The notes: generated from the letters alone by a model not told the origin. 64,000 nucleotides of DNA from an uncultured Clostridia bacterium (GCA_944381085.1 CALWJX010000006.1:28486-92485); one strand, 5' to 3'. Counted from the first letter of the stretch, positions 1 to 9,881 are shown. A program made the numbers and translations.

Positions 1-189
1 AACCGCCCTCGGCTCTTTCTCACGACACTCCATATACAGGTAAAAACCCTGATTTTTTATCATGATGAGACCGGCTTTTGACTTTGGCGTATATTCTTTG
101 CCCCATACATAGCTGTCGATTGATACGTATGGAATTGCTTCCGGATTCTGCGGTATGTTGTCAAAGGTTTTTATGAGGTATTCTTTCAT
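1..189 (-). CDS. N-terminal part of a CBM9-like (carbohydrate-binding family 9-like) protein, cut by window edge
   Basis: The reading frame opens with ATG at 187-189 on the minus strand, behind an AAAGGA ribosome site, and runs off the window start with 63 codons visible. The visible protein has the pattern of the small CBM9-like domain found in Clostridia: a central WGKEYTPKSKAGL segment, then GFYLYMECREKEPRA. These domains are thought to bind carbohydrate, but no function can be proved from the fragment. It starts 33 bases after the asd stop, so it is probably the second gene of that transcript. Family assignment is moderate because only the N-terminus is present. Confidence 0.55.
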   Translation of the reverse strand, partial: MKEYLIKTFDNIPQNPEAIPYVSIDSYVWGKEYTPKSKAGLIMIKNQGFYLYMECREKEPRAV

Positions 190-222
190 GGAAAACCGTC
201 CTTTCCGGGAATGTTGCGAATA

Positions 223-1299
223 TCAGTCAAAATATCCCTGTCTGTAAAGCAACTCCGCGATAAGCACCGCGCCTCCAGCCGCGCCTCTTAAGGTGTTGTG
301 TGAAAGACCTACGAATTTATAATCAAAGAGGGTATCCTCGCGAAGTCTTCCGACACTTACGCCCATTCCGCCGTATATGTCGCGGTCGAGATTGGTCTGC
401 GGACGGTTGTCTTCCTCAAAATAGGTTATAAACTGTTTGGGGGCGTGAGGAAGCTCAAGAGACTGGGGTATGCCCGAGAAATTTTTCCAATCCTCAAGTA
501 TCTGCTCTTTTGCAGGCTTGTTTTTGAATCTTACAAAGACCGCGGCGGTATGACCGTCCGTAACCGGCACTCGTATGCACTGAGTAGTGATGAGCGGGGA
601 GTCTGACTTTACTATCTTTCCGTCTTTGACCTTGCCCCAGATGCGCAAAGGCTCCTGCTCGCTTTTTTCTTCTTCTCCGCCGATATACGGAATGACATTG
701 TCAATCATCTCGGGCCATTCCCTGAATGTTTTTCCGGCGCCGGAAATCGCCTGATAGGTCGTTGCGACCACTTCGGTTATACCGTATTTCAGCAGGGGAG
801 TAAGGGCGGGCACGTATGACTGAATGGAGCAGTTGGGCTTTACCGCGATAAAGCCTCTCTTTGTGCCGAGTCTCTTTCTCTGAGCATGTATGACCTCAAG
901 ATGCTCGGGGTTTATCTCCGGAATTACCATAGGCACGTCTTCCGTCCAGCGGTTTGCCGAGTTGTTGGACACGACCGGGATCTCCGCCTTGGCGTATTTT
1001 TCCTCAAGCGCTTTGATTTCGTCCTTTTTCATATTTACGGCGCAGAATACAAAGCTGCAGTTCTTTTTTATTTCATCTATATTTTCGGCGTCAACTACCG
1101 TCATGTCCGCGTATTTTTCGGGCATGGGCGTGCTTAACTTCCAACGTCCTCCAAGAGCTTCGGAATATGTTTTGTTCGCGCTGTTTTTGGACGCGGCAAG
1201 CAGCGCGACTTCAAAATACGGGTGATTTTCAAGCAGGGTTAAAAAGCGCTGTCCCACCATTCCGGTAGCGCCGACTACTCCGACTTTGATTTTTTCCAT
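223..1299 (-). CDS. asd: Aspartate-semialdehyde dehydrogenase
   Basis: It reduces 4-aspartyl phosphate to aspartate semialdehyde with NADPH, the shared step to lysine/diaminopimelate, threonine and methionine in the cytoplasm. The 358-residue protein starts MEKIKVGVVGATGMVGQRF, a Rossmann GxxGxxG motif. It has the catalytic cysteine in KPNCSIQSYVPAL, the substrate-binding RVPVTDGHTAAV and the C-terminal GAAGGAVLIAELL. The sequence is of the archaeal/fungal-type subclass. The ATG at 1299 is chosen because GGAGATATACC lies just upstream; an in-frame start 60 bases earlier has no ribosome site and would add a non-homologous tail. A promoter at 1383-1411 serves it. Aspartokinase, the preceding enzyme, lies about 12 kb away and not in an operon with it. 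Confidence 0.96.
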   Translation of the reverse strand: MEKIKVGVVGATGMVGQRFLTLLENHPYFEVALLAASKNSANKTYSEALGGRWKLSTPMPEKYADMTVVDAENIDEIKKNCSFVFCAVNMKKDEIKALEEKYAKAEIPVVSNNSANRWTEDVPMVIPEINPEHLEVIHAQRKRLGTKRGFIAVKPNCSIQSYVPALTPLLKYGITEVVATTYQAISGAGKTFREWPEMIDNVIPYIGGEEEKSEQEPLRIWGKVKDGKIVKSDSPLITTQCIRVPVTDGHTAAVFVRFKNKPAKEQILEDWKNFSGIPQSLELPHAPKQFITYFEEDNRPQTNLDRDIYGGMGVSVGRLREDTLFDYKFVGLSHNTLRGAAGGAVLIAELLYRQGYFD

Positions 1300-1382
1300 G
1301 GTATATCTCCTTACGATACTTAAAATTGATTGTATTCGGGTAATTGAATGCTTTAGCAATCATCTGATTGTTTTTTGTTATA

Positions 1383-1411
1383 ATTATATCATATTTTAAT
1401 GTATGTGTCAA
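1383..1411 (-). promoter_or_regulatory. Sigma-A promoter of asd
   Basis: On the minus strand TTGACA (1406-1411), a 17-base spacer and TATAAT (1383-1388) form a consensus promoter, about 85 bases before the asd start. The 1300-1698 gap between asd and recA contains this promoter and the divergent recA promoter. I see no riboswitch fold in it. Confidence 0.85.
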
Positions 1412-1612
1412 TAGAGTGTGCACAATACTTTGGCGGTATTTTGCCCAAATTTATAAATTTATGTTTTTTGCTTTTTGTGCTGTTTTTGCCGGTGAATTGT
1501 TTGTTTGTAATTAAAAGTTCTTAAATTGGCGGTTTAAAGCTTCTTACATCTTCCGATTCATGGCGAAGATAAAATAATTTTTCCGAAAACAGAAAAAATG
1601 ACGAAGAAACTA

Positions 1613-1641
1613 TTGACAAAAATAATTTTGTGCTGTATAAT
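1613..1641 (+). promoter_or_regulatory. Consensus sigma-A promoter of recA
   Basis: TTGACA (1613-1618), a 17-base spacer and TATAAT (1636-1641) match the vegetative consensus exactly and sit 57 bases before the recA ATG. No Bacillota LexA box (GAAC-N4-GTTC) was seen overlapping it, so SOS control is not supported from sequence. Confidence 0.9.
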
Positions 1642-1698
1642 GTTATCCGTAACAGAAAAACCTGCGGATGTTAATGAATAGATTTGGAGGGCTTTAAG

Positions 1699-2814
1699 AT
1701 GGCAACGTCAAAAAAAACCGTAAAGATGGAAGTTCCCGCCAGCAAAGAGGACAAACAAAAGGCTTTGAATACCGCGTTGGATCAGATAGAACGGGAATTC
1801 GGCGCGGGGTCGATAATGAAGTTGGGAGAAAATACTCACATGGAGGTGCAGTCTGTATCGACCGGCTCGCTTTCGCTTGATCTGGCGCTCGGAATAGGAG
1901 GAGTTCCGAGGGGGAGAATTATAGAAATTTTCGGACCGGAATCCTCAGGAAAAACCACCGTAGCGCTTCATATAATCGCCGAGGTACAGAAGACGGGCGG
2001 AGAGGCGGCGTTTATCGACGCCGAGCACGCGCTTGACCCGGTGTACGCAAAGGCGCTCGGAGTTGATATAAACAATCTTTTGGTTTCACAGCCCGACTGC
2101 GGGGACGACGCGCTTTCGATTACGGAATCTCTGGTGCGTTCGGGCGCTATTGACGTCATTGTAATTGACTCTGTCGCCGCGCTTGTTCCGAAACAGGAAA
2201 TAGAAGGCGACATGGGCGCGTCAAGTATGGGAGTTCAGGCAAGACTCATGTCGCAGGCGATGCGGAAGCTCGCGGCGGTGATTTCGAAGAGCAACTGCGT
2301 TGTGGTGTTTATAAATCAGCTTCGTGAAAAACTGAATTCGGCATACGGAAATCCGGAGACCACTACCGGAGGACGCGCGCTGAAATTCTATGCCTCCGTA
2401 AGGATAGACATAAGGCGTAACGATCAGCTTAAAAACGGCAACGAAATTTACGGAAACCACGTAAAGTGCAGAATAGTGAAAAACAAGGTAGCTCCGCCTT
2501 TCCGTGTCGCCGAGTTTGATATTCTGTACGGCAAGGGAATTTCACGTGTAAGTGAAGTCATTGATTTTGCGGTCATGCTTGACATTATAAAAAAGAGCGG
2601 CTCATGGTTTTCATACGAGGGCGAGAGACTCGGACAGGGCAGAGACAACGTCAGAAAGCTGCTTGAGGAAAATAAAGCGCTCTGCGATGAGATAGAGGCT
2701 AAAATAAGATCCATGAAGGACAAGACCGATATTGTCAACGAGGAAGAATTTGAGCTTGCGGACAGTGATGAGGATGAATTTGACATCCGCACGCTTGAAG
2801 ACAGTGATGAGTGA
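1699..2814 (+). CDS. recA: Recombinase RecA
   Basis: A DNA-dependent ATPase that forms filaments on single-stranded DNA for homologous recombination and stimulates LexA self-cleavage. The 371-residue protein has Walker [10 protein letters not shown] near residue 79, the IDAEHALDP segment, Walker [11 protein letters not shown], the L1 loop [29 protein letters not shown] and the L2 loop [18 protein letters not shown]. The C-terminus is very acidic, as usual. An upstream in-frame TTG at 1684 exists, but its GGAGG is the ribosome site for the ATG at 1699, which gives the normal MATSKK start. The final codons overlap recX. Confidence 0.98.
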   Translation: MATSKKTVKMEVPASKEDKQKALNTALDQIEREFGAGSIMKLGENTHMEVQSVSTGSLSLDLALGIGGVPRGRIIEIFGPESSGKTTVALHIIAEVQKTGGEAAFIDAEHALDPVYAKALGVDINNLLVSQPDCGDDALSITESLVRSGAIDVIVIDSVAALVPKQEIEGDMGASSMGVQARLMSQAMRKLAAVISKSNCVVVFINQLREKLNSAYGNPETTTGGRALKFYASVRIDIRRNDQLKNGNEIYGNHVKCRIVKNKVAPPFRVAEFDILYGKGISRVSEVIDFAVMLDIIKKSGSWFSYEGERLGQGRDNVRKLLEENKALCDEIEAKIRSMKDKTDIVNEEEFELADSDEDEFDIRTLEDSDE

Positions 2815-3505
2815 GTTTATTTTCGGTGATAGGAGCGTTGAGATTACCGGACTTTCGGTGTCCGCAGGCGGTGGTCAGCTCAATGTTCATGTGTGTGTGA
2901 CGGACGGGGAGCGGGAGAAGAAATCCGTTTATTCCATGCTGTGTGAATTTTGGGATACGTTCGGTATATGTCTGCGCGATCTGCCGCGTGAAATCGACGA
3001 CGATACATTGTCCGAAATAAAAAAATATTCGGATATTACCCATGCCGTGCAAAAAGCCTACGGCTGTATTTCCTGCTCGCCCTGTTCCGAAAAGATGCTT
3101 GTCGCGAAACTGTGCCGCAAGGGAATCGAAAGGGAATATGCCGTGACCGCGGCGGATTTTGTCAGGAATAAAGGGTATATTGACGAAGTGAAGCTTGCTT
3201 TGCGGGAGTGCGAAAGATGCCTTGACAAATATTGGGGGTATCAGAGAATAATATACAAACTGAAAAGCAGCGGATATAACAGTGAAGCCATCGGCGCGGC
3301 GGACGATTTTCTGGCGACAATAGATTTTGAAGAGAATTGCCGGCAATTACTTGAAAAAAAATATTTGAAAAGTACGGATGTCGTACCTGTGCGGGAAAAA
3401 GAAATTGAAAAAATTTTTCGCTCCCTGCAAAATTACGGATACAGCGGAAGAGAGATAAAAAAGGCGTTAAATGCCTTAAAATCAAAATTTGTGATTGAAA
3501 AATAA
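2807..3505 (+). CDS. recX: Regulatory protein RecX
   Basis: RecX binds RecA filaments and limits their activity. The 232-residue protein has the helical-repeat character of the family, for example [20 protein letters not shown], followed by a region of the form [19 protein letters not shown] and a last repeat [18 protein letters not shown]. The start [13 protein letters not shown] at 2807 overlaps the last eight bases of recA, which is the usual recA-recX coupling. A longer frame from 2732 would lie inside recA and looks like a shadow. A GTG directly before the ATG (2804) is an alternative start. Confidence 0.88.
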   Translation: MSEFIFGDRSVEITGLSVSAGGGQLNVHVCVTDGEREKKSVYSMLCEFWDTFGICLRDLPREIDDDTLSEIKKYSDITHAVQKAYGCISCSPCSEKMLVAKLCRKGIEREYAVTAADFVRNKGYIDEVKLALRECERCLDKYWGYQRIIYKLKSSGYNSEAIGAADDFLATIDFEENCRQLLEKKYLKSTDVVPVREKEIEKIFRSLQNYGYSGREIKKALNALKSKFVIEK

Positions 3506-3618
3506 ACAATTTGTAGAATTAATTCCGGCGCTTGCGAAAAGAAAACACTCTTGATGAGAGCGGTCGTTTTAAATGTCATTTGATTCGAAAAAAAAGAAAC
3601 AGTGGGGAAAATCAAAAA

Positions 3619-4377
3619 ATGAATATCACGTGGGACGCCGACAAATACTCAAAAAATTTTTCTTTTGTGCACCGGTACGGAAATGACGTGGCGGAGCTTA
3701 TTGACTGTAAGCCCGGCGGCACGATAGTCGATTTGGGCTGCGGAAACGGAGCGCTGACGAATATAATAAAAAATAAGGGATATAAGGTGATAGGAATAGA
3801 CGCCTCGGACGAGCTTCTGGACTTGGCGAGGAGAAATTATCCCGATATTGATTTTGTACAGGCGGACGCCACGTCTTTTTCGTTAAAGCGACCCGCGGAC
3901 GTTGTCTTTTCCAACGCGGTATTTCATTGGATTGACAAGGAAAAACAGACCTTGATGCTGAATTGTGTAAACAGGGCGCTCAAAGAAAACGGGCAGTTTG
4001 TTTTTGAATTTGGAGGGCAGGGAAACAACGCGCTTATTCACGGAGCTTTGGAGAATGCGTTTAATAAATACGGCTACAGCTATAAATTTCCGTTTTATTT
4101 TCCGAGTATCGGTGAATATGCCTCTATGCTTGAGCGCGCGGGTTTTCTGGTGAAGTATGCCGTATTGTTTGAAAGACTCACGGAATTGACAGGGGAGTGC
4201 GGGTTGAAGGATTGGATAAATATGTTTGTGAAAAGACCTTTTGAAGACGCGGAAATAAAAAATAAAAGGGAAGAAATCATTGATGCTGCGGTAGAAAGTC
4301 TGAAAAAGGATTTGTACAAAAACGGAAAATGGTATGCCGATTATGTAAGAATACGCATGACGGCATATAAATGTTAA
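3619..4377 (+). CDS. Class I SAM-dependent methyltransferase
   Basis: A 252-residue cytoplasmic protein with a Rossmann methyltransferase core: motif I IVDLGCGNGALT near residue 40, the acidic post-I strand VIGIDASDELL, FVQADATSF, and VFSNAVFHWIDKEK. The FHW-D pattern and length match the trans-aconitate 2-methyltransferase/type-11 group, but the substrate cannot be told. The start MNITWDADKYSKNF at 3619 follows a GGGGAAA ribosome site. An earlier in-frame start would add 29 residues without family resemblance. It lies 113 bases after recX and ends at a strong terminator shared with the convergent htrA. Confidence 0.85.
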   Translation: MNITWDADKYSKNFSFVHRYGNDVAELIDCKPGGTIVDLGCGNGALTNIIKNKGYKVIGIDASDELLDLARRNYPDIDFVQADATSFSLKRPADVVFSNAVFHWIDKEKQTLMLNCVNRALKENGQFVFEFGGQGNNALIHGALENAFNKYGYSYKFPFYFPSIGEYASMLERAGFLVKYAVLFERLTELTGECGLKDWINMFVKRPFEDAEIKNKREEIIDAAVESLKKDLYKNGKWYADYVRIRMTAYKC

Positions 4378-4509
4378 TTTTGACATTCGTTTACAACTGT
4401 GTGCTTAAATTTTTTCAATTGCTGACTGTTCGCTGGCTTCGGATAGACAATAACCCGTATTTTCCGGAAAATTTTTTGTTGTCCTCTTTATAGTTTGGTT
4501 TAAAATAAC

Positions 4510-4571
4510 AATCCCCTTGGCGCGGGCTGAAATTTGTTGTATTTTCAGATTCCGCTCTAAGGGGATTTTTT
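4510..4571. terminator. Terminator between the methyltransferase gene and htrA
   Basis: AATCCCCTT (4510-4518) pairs with AAGGGGATT (4559-4567), with further inner pairing (GCGG/CCGC, CTGAAA/TTTCAG), followed by a T run on the plus strand. It lies between convergent genes and may stop transcription from both sides. Confidence 0.85.
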
Positions 4572-4596
4572 GTTCTGTATCCGTAATTATGGGTTT

Positions 4597-6069
4597 TTAT
4601 TCCTCTGTACCGAGTATAATGTTTCTTTGAATATATTTTCCGTCTCTGTACGCCGTAACGCTTACTGTGTCCCCGCCGTTTTTCTGATTTATTATCGATG
4701 ATAAATCGTAAATGGTGTAAACTGCCGAGCCGTCAATTTCGGTTATGATGTCTCCCACCTGTAGCTTGTTTTTCGCGTCCAGACCTTCGGTCAGTTCGAT
4801 GACGTAAACTCCGGTTACGTCAGCAAAAAAAGTAGTGTCGGGGTTTTTCTCCGCATAGTCTTGGCTTACGACGACAACACGGTCGCCGTCCAGCCGATAA
4901 TATATATTTTCGTTTACCGAAACGCCGACAATGCCTACAAGAGGTCTTCCCGAAGAAACCGATGAATCGAAATCACGTCCTTCAATTATCGCCGAAATGA
5001 TTTCAAGCGCGCCGTCCGAAGGAATCGCAAAGCCCATCCCGACATAATCGTCAGCGAGCTTCAGCGTAACGATACCGATTACCTCGCAGCGTGAATTTAT
5101 AAGGGGACCGCCCGAATTTCCGGGATTGACCGAAACATCTGTCTGTATGACATTCATCCTCTTCTCAAGAGTTCCGTAGTCGTCATATATGTTTACCGTG
5201 CGCTCCACACAGGATATTACGCCCGCGGTAACAGTCCATCCGAAATCCGCTCCGGCGGGAGAACCGACCGCGTAAACCTTTTCACCCAAAGCGCAGTCGG
5301 AGGATTTTCCGAATGTCGCCGCGGCAAGATTGTCCGCTTCTATTTTAAGCACGGCGAGATCGTCTTTTTCACTGTATCCGATAAGCTCGGCATTATATCT
5401 TTTTCCGCTGTAAAGGGTTGTATATATGTGTACCGAATTTTCAATCACGTGATAGTTGGTAGCGATATACCCGTCCTCGGTCAGAATAATTCCGCTTCCG
5501 GTCGCGGTTCCGGTAGGGGTAGTGGTTTGTATGACTACCGTTGAATTTTTGAAATTTTCAAGCGCTTCCGAACTTGCAGAGCCGTTTTCCGGGGATGTGG
5601 GTCCCAAATCCGAAACATTTATGTTTACATAGGTTTTTCCGAATTCTCCGTCAGGACCGGTTATCAGGGTATCGGTTATCAGTGAAACGGCAAGCGCGAT
5701 AAACGCCACAAGAAAAACACCCGCCATAATTATAGCGAACAAGGCACCGCCCGATAACTTTTTCCTCTTTCTGGCGCCCGCGTTAATGCTCGCGTCCGCG
5801 CCGACACTGTCGTTTTTCTGATTGTCCGTCCAATTCCATCTGAAAGCGTATTCGGAAGGCTGAGGTTCGGGTTCCTTGTTTTTTTGTCCGTCCCCGGCGG
5901 GTTCGTCCTCTTTTTGATCAGAACTTTTTCCGTGGATGTTATTGGATTCTTCCGTTACATCAGGATCGGATTTTTGCCCCGGGTCGTCTCTGTTTATATT
6001 GCTCGTTTTTGAATCATTATCGGAATCGTCGTTATTTGGCGTATTTGCCTTATAATCATTATTTTCCAT
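4597..6069 (-). CDS. HtrA/DegP-type membrane-anchored serine protease with PDZ domain
   Basis: An envelope quality-control protease of 490 residues. Residues 1-105 are an acidic, low-complexity cytoplasmic region ending in basic ARKRKK. A single membrane segment (about 108-130) follows, then an extracytoplasmic trypsin-like domain. The catalytic triad is visible: His207 (YIATNYHVIE), Asp237 (EKDDLAVLK) and Ser319 (VNPGNSGGPL). The C-terminal 110 residues are a PDZ domain (LQVGDIITEIDG). The ATG at 6069 follows a GAGGTG ribosome site. An orphan response regulator lies upstream on the same strand and could share its transcript; HtrA proteins are often under two-component control, but no regulator site was identified here. 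Confidence 0.95.
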   Translation of the reverse strand: MENNDYKANTPNNDDSDNDSKTSNINRDDPGQKSDPDVTEESNNIHGKSSDQKEDEPAGDGQKNKEPEPQPSEYAFRWNWTDNQKNDSVGADASINAGARKRKKLSGGALFAIIMAGVFLVAFIALAVSLITDTLITGPDGEFGKTYVNINVSDLGPTSPENGSASSEALENFKNSTVVIQTTTPTGTATGSGIILTEDGYIATNYHVIENSVHIYTTLYSGKRYNAELIGYSEKDDLAVLKIEADNLAAATFGKSSDCALGEKVYAVGSPAGADFGWTVTAGVISCVERTVNIYDDYGTLEKRMNVIQTDVSVNPGNSGGPLINSRCEVIGIVTLKLADDYVGMGFAIPSDGALEIISAIIEGRDFDSSVSSGRPLVGIVGVSVNENIYYRLDGDRVVVVSQDYAEKNPDTTFFADVTGVYVIELTEGLDAKNKLQVGDIITEIDGSAVYTIYDLSSIINQKNGGDTVSVTAYRDGKYIQRNIILGTEE

Positions 6070-6186
6070 TTTGGCACCTCGTAATTTTATTTCTCATTCT
6101 ATACCGATCAGTGAGCAATTTATTCTTAAATTAAAACGAAATTGACGCGCAATTAACAGACTGAAAGATTTTACGGTGTTTTATGA

Positions 6187-6300
6187 CTGAATTAAGATGT
6201 TCTCCGCCTCAAAAAAGGCGGGCGCCACTTGGCTTTTTCGTCGATAGATACAATCTCCCGCTGAAAATGTTGAATGACGGTGTTTAGCCTCTTATTGAAT
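6187..6300 (+). repeat. Dispersed intergenic repeat, copy 1
   Basis: First of three related ~100-bp intergenic sequences (others at 14782 and 27447), all in the same orientation. Shared blocks are CTGAATTAAG at the left, CAATCTCCCGCTGAAAATG in the middle and TTGAATGACGG...TTTAGCC at the right. This copy has an internal hairpin CCGCCT-N6-AGGCGG. It fills the gap between the response regulator and htrA. Its function is unknown. Confidence 0.7.
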
Positions 6301-6993
6301 TTAACCGAGAAGTTCAAACTTGTATCCGACGCCCCATACTGTTTTAAGCACCCATTTGTCCGACGTTCCCTCAAGTTTTTCGCGCAGACGCTTGATGTGA
6401 ACGTCCACAGTGCGGGAATCTCCCAGATAATCGAATCCCCATACCTTGTCAAGCAACTGGTCGCGTGTAAAGACACGGTTGTAATTTGAAGCAAGGAAAT
6501 AAAGCAGTTCAAGTTCTTTCGGAGGAATATCAATTGATTTGCCTTTTAGCTTCAGCTCATATTTCTGAAGACTTATCTCTATATTTTCAAATTTAATTAC
6601 TTCATCATCGGCGGGGGTAACATGTGTCTGGCAACGGCGAAGCACGGCTTTGACACGGGCGGACAGTTCCTTTAAATCAAACGGCTTTACCACGTAATCG
6701 TCCGCACCCAGCTCAAGTCCCAAAACCTTGTCAAAAACCTCGCTTTTCGCACTTACCATTATGATAGGCTTTGCGGACATTTCACGTATCTCGCGGCATA
6801 CCTGCCATCCGTCTTTTTTGGGCAGCATTATGTCGAGAAGCACAATGTCAGGCTCATACATCTTGAAAAAACTGATACCCTCCGAACCATCCTGAGCGAT
6901 TTTCACTTCATATCCCTCATTTTCAAAGTATGATCTGATTGATTCGCTTACACCGGTATCATCATCAATAACAAGAATTTTAGTATCCATCAT
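6301..6993 (-). CDS. OmpR/PhoB-family response regulator (orphan)
   Basis: A 230-residue two-domain transcription factor. The receiver domain has the acidic pocket VIDDD near the N-terminus, phospho-acceptor Asp in DIVLLDIMLPKKDGW, and the switch residues of IIMVSAKSE and ADDYVVKPFD. The C-terminal winged helix is seen in LELLYFLASNYNRVFTRDQLL and SRTVDVHIKRLREKLE. The start MMDTKILVIDDD follows AGGAGGACTC; the first of two ATGs (6993) is chosen. No histidine kinase lies next to it, so its partner must be elsewhere or it is an orphan. htrA is the next gene downstream on the same strand. Confidence 0.93.
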   Translation of the reverse strand: MMDTKILVIDDDTGVSESIRSYFENEGYEVKIAQDGSEGISFFKMYEPDIVLLDIMLPKKDGWQVCREIREMSAKPIIMVSAKSEVFDKVLGLELGADDYVVKPFDLKELSARVKAVLRRCQTHVTPADDEVIKFENIEISLQKYELKLKGKSIDIPPKELELLYFLASNYNRVFTRDQLLDKVWGFDYLGDSRTVDVHIKRLREKLEGTSDKWVLKTVWGVGYKFELLG

Positions 6994-7317
6994 TTTCTTT
7001 TGAGTCCTCCTGTATATTTTTTGCAATGATAAATAGTGACACTGCTTAAGTTTTTTATGTCCCGCGTACCCGAAACAGCCTCCAGATTTCACATGTTGGG
7101 CAAAAATCATGTTACATTTCTTCTTATAACTTTATTTTAAGCTCATAATAGGAATTCTGTGTGAAAAATGGCTGAATTTTGACAGAATTTTGCACAAAAG
7201 GTACACAAATTATCTCTTGTTAATAATTATACCACAAATCACTTCATTTGTACAGGCTTTTTTCAAAAAAAATTAATATTTTTTTATTGATTTTTTTATT
7301 TTAGTTTATTTTAACTC
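6994..7317. other. Gene-free AT-rich stretch between divergent genes
   Basis: The part next to the response regulator is its leader. The rest, especially 7230-7320, is dominated by A and T runs. I see no coding frame or clear RNA fold, and no confident promoter for the regulator gene. Confidence 0.5.
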
Positions 7318-7346
7318 TTGAAAAAAATTTTAATATGTTATATAAT
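7318..7346 (+). promoter_or_regulatory. Sigma-A promoter of ychF
   Basis: TTGAAA (7318-7323), 17 bases, TATAAT (7341-7346), about 80 bases before the start codon. The -10 and following bases (TATAATATAAAGGA) are nearly the same as in the ftsK promoter at 27603. Confidence 0.8.
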
Positions 7347-7428
7347 ATAAAGGATTAATGACAGTGCAAAGATGTTTGACCGACGTCGAAATTTTTAAAC
7401 CGATTTTTTTACGAAAGGTAATTTTATA

Positions 7429-8523
7429 ATGAAACTTGGAATCGTAGGACTTCCGAATGTGGGAAAATCCACATTGTTTAACGCGCTGACTAATGCAAAA
7501 GCAGAATCCGCAAACTATCCTTTTTGCACTATCGAACCGAATGTGGGCATTGTTTCGGTGCCGGATAAGAGACTTGACGTACTCTCGGAGATGTATCATC
7601 CCAAAAAGTATACTCCCGCGATTATACAGTTTGTGGATATAGCCGGACTTGTAAAGGGCGCGGCGCAGGGAGAGGGTCTGGGCAACAAGTTTCTTTCCAA
7701 CATACGCGAGTGTGACGCCATACTGCATGTAGTCAGGTGTTTCTCGGACGACAATATAATTCATGTTGACGGTTCCGTGAACCCTTTGCGTGACCTTGAG
7801 ACCATAAACATGGAGCTTATTTTCTCCGACATGGAAATGCTTGAGAGGAGAATGGACAGGACAAAAAAGGCGATGAAAGGGGACAAGACGCTTGTCTCTG
7901 AGCTTGAAGTCTTTGAAAAAATATACGACGCTTTACAGCAGGGTAAGTGCGCGAGAACGGTCGCGCTGACCGAAGACGAGGAAAGCGTGCTTTACGATAC
8001 CCCCCTGCTGACCAGAAAACCGGTCATTTATGTGGCGAATGTGGGAGAACAGGACGCGTCGGGAGAGCCGGTTGATAATCAGGCATATATGCAGGTAAAA
8101 GAGTTTGCCGAAAGCGAAAATTCCGCGGTTATTGCGATATGCGCGGAAATAGAGGCCGAGATCGCGGAACTGGATCCTTCGGAAAAGTCGGTTTTCCTTG
8201 AGGAATTGGGAATCGCGGAGAGCGGTCTTGACAAACTTATAAAAGCGAGCTATTCGCTTTTGGGACTTATCAGCTACCTTACGGCGGGTCCCGAAGAGGT
8301 AAGGGCATGGACTATTGCCGACGGAACCAAAGCCCCTCAGGCGGCGGGCAAAATACACAGCGACTTTGAAAGAGGATTTATCAGGGCGGAGGTGGTTGCG
8401 TTTGACGACCTTGTCGCGTCGGGCAGTATGACAGCCGCCAAGGAAGCCGGACTTGTTCGCAGCGAGGGAAAGGACTATGTGATGAAGGACGGAGACATAG
8501 TACTGTTCAGATTCAATGTCTGA
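7429..8523 (+). CDS. ychF: Redox-regulated/ribosome-associated ATPase YchF (Obg family)
   Basis: A universally conserved cytoplasmic P-loop NTPase that prefers ATP and associates with ribosomes. The 364-residue protein starts with G1 [15 protein letters not shown], then [12 protein letters not shown], the G3 segment [21 protein letters not shown] and the non-canonical G4 YVANVGEQD. The degenerate NxxE in place of NKxD is the YchF hallmark. A coiled-coil arm is followed by a C-terminal TGS domain ([21 protein letters not shown]). Length and order are normal. AAAGG precedes the ATG. Confidence 0.97.
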   Translation: MKLGIVGLPNVGKSTLFNALTNAKAESANYPFCTIEPNVGIVSVPDKRLDVLSEMYHPKKYTPAIIQFVDIAGLVKGAAQGEGLGNKFLSNIRECDAILHVVRCFSDDNIIHVDGSVNPLRDLETINMELIFSDMEMLERRMDRTKKAMKGDKTLVSELEVFEKIYDALQQGKCARTVALTEDEESVLYDTPLLTRKPVIYVANVGEQDASGEPVDNQAYMQVKEFAESENSAVIAICAEIEAEIAELDPSEKSVFLEELGIAESGLDKLIKASYSLLGLISYLTAGPEEVRAWTIADGTKAPQAAGKIHSDFERGFIRAEVVAFDDLVASGSMTAAKEAGLVRSEGKDYVMKDGDIVLFRFNV

Positions 8524-8747
8524 TTTTTCGTAGAGGCGACTGTTACCGAAGGTTTCCGGCTTTTCGGCAGTTCCATAGTTTAACTGCGCGGATATTTGTT
8601 ACAAATGCGATACTATACACAAAAAATCTTGGAAATCAGAATTGCTGCCGTTTGCGTAAATTCGTTTTTACAAAAAAGTCTGCCGAGGTTTTCGTGCCGG
8701 ATTTTACAGTGCTTCTGAATTTAAGCTGAAGAAAGGAATTGTGAGAA

Positions 8748-9881
8748 ATGTTGAAAAAGCTTGCGTCTGTTGTTTCCGTTCTGCTTGCGCTGGTTTTTGT
8801 CTGTTCCGCTCAGGCGGGCGCGTCAGAGCTGACGGAGGAAGAAAACAGACTTTTTGAAATGCAGGGGGAATCATATATTAAAAGAAATCCTTACGGTTCG
8901 GACGGATCGTCCGAGAATTCCCCGTCACAGCCGCTGCTGGTATTGGGTAAAGATATGATGGTTACCTCAAGCGACGGTAAATATCCGCTTAATGTCAATA
9001 ACAGTTCGCAAAAACCGGCATATTATTATATTGCGGGCAGCAATAGTTTAGAACTGCTTGTGCAGCGGCCGGATCTGATTGATTATCTTGACGGCGACTA
9101 TGTGGTGGAATATGATCTCAATTATGCCGATAATACCGAAGGACATGTGTCGATAGCGTTGAATTTCAATTACTCTTACTATATCGACGCGTATCTTAAC
9201 GCCGACGGAACCGGAGATATTGTTATTTGTGTCGGAGGTGAATATTATTCGCTTCTTGCTCAGGAAAGCCTGCTTGGTCCGCAGAGCGGAGAGAGCCTGA
9301 AAAAGGCGCTTTACGGTGAAGACGGAAACGCGGAGGATAAAAATATAAATATTGCGGTGAGAGTGACGTCGGATGAGAATAAAATGCCGGAACGCATAGA
9401 TATGTATGTCAACGGTCTTTTGGCGGCAAGCGCGGACGCGGAAAAGCTCGCATATTACACACAGCGGTATACCCCCGAATACGAGATAGGCCAAAGCGGG
9501 GCTTTTCCCTCGGACAAGCTTGGAAATATAATTGTATTGAAATGTACAGTGGGAATCAGGGCAACGGTTGACAATATACGAATATATTCGGTCCCTGACA
9601 GCGCGACAAGCCCGCTTGAATCGTCACAGCGGATTTATTCACAGGTGTACGGCAACATATCGTACAGTCCTTCGGGCGAGGATGAAAGCAATTCGGAAGA
9701 AAACGAAGGCGAAAACAATGAAAGCGAAAGCAATCAGGGAGGGCACAATATGTCCGATTCCGATAAGAGCGCGAAAGACTCAAACGCGCTTATTTATGCG
9801 CTTGCGGTTTTTGCAGTACTCGATATTGCGATAATCGCCGCCGTGGTGATCTTGTTGAAGAAGAGGACAAAGTCAAAATGA
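8748..9881 (+). CDS. Secreted, C-terminally membrane-anchored protein of unknown function
   Basis: A 377-residue protein with an N-terminal signal peptide (hydrophobic residues 7-20, likely cleavage near AQAGA), a mainly beta region of about 270 residues, an acidic Ser/Asn/Glu-rich stalk (about 300-345) and one C-terminal membrane helix (ALIYALAVFAVLDIAIIAAVVI) before basic KKRTKSK. The middle region (YVVEYDLNY, INIAVRVTSDE, PERIDMYVNG, TVDNIRIYS) resembles concanavalin/LamG-like jelly-roll domains, which is inference only. Its stop overlaps the trmB start by four bases (ATGA), so they are translationally coupled, an unexpected partner for tRNA-modification genes. AAAGGAATTG precedes the start. 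Confidence 0.8.
   Translation: MLKKLASVVSVLLALVFVCSAQAGASELTEEENRLFEMQGESYIKRNPYGSDGSSENSPSQPLLVLGKDMMVTSSDGKYPLNVNNSSQKPAYYYIAGSNSLELLVQRPDLIDYLDGDYVVEYDLNYADNTEGHVSIALNFNYSYYIDAYLNADGTGDIVICVGGEYYSLLAQESLLGPQSGESLKKALYGEDGNAEDKNINIAVRVTSDENKMPERIDMYVNGLLAASADAEKLAYYTQRYTPEYEIGQSGAFPSDKLGNIIVLKCTVGIRATVDNIRIYSVPDSATSPLESSQRIYSQVYGNISYSPSGEDESNSEENEGENNESESNQGGHNMSDSDKSAKDSNALIYALAVFAVLDIAIIAAVVILLKKRTKSK

Noticed and set aside
1613..1698. LexA-controlled SOS promoter for recA
   Set aside because: No GAAC-N4-GTTC-like palindrome was found near the -35/-10, so I do not claim SOS regulation.
7330..7764. 144-residue frame antisense to the start of ychF
   Set aside because: It overlaps the ychF promoter and P-loop coding region and has no ribosome site or domain.
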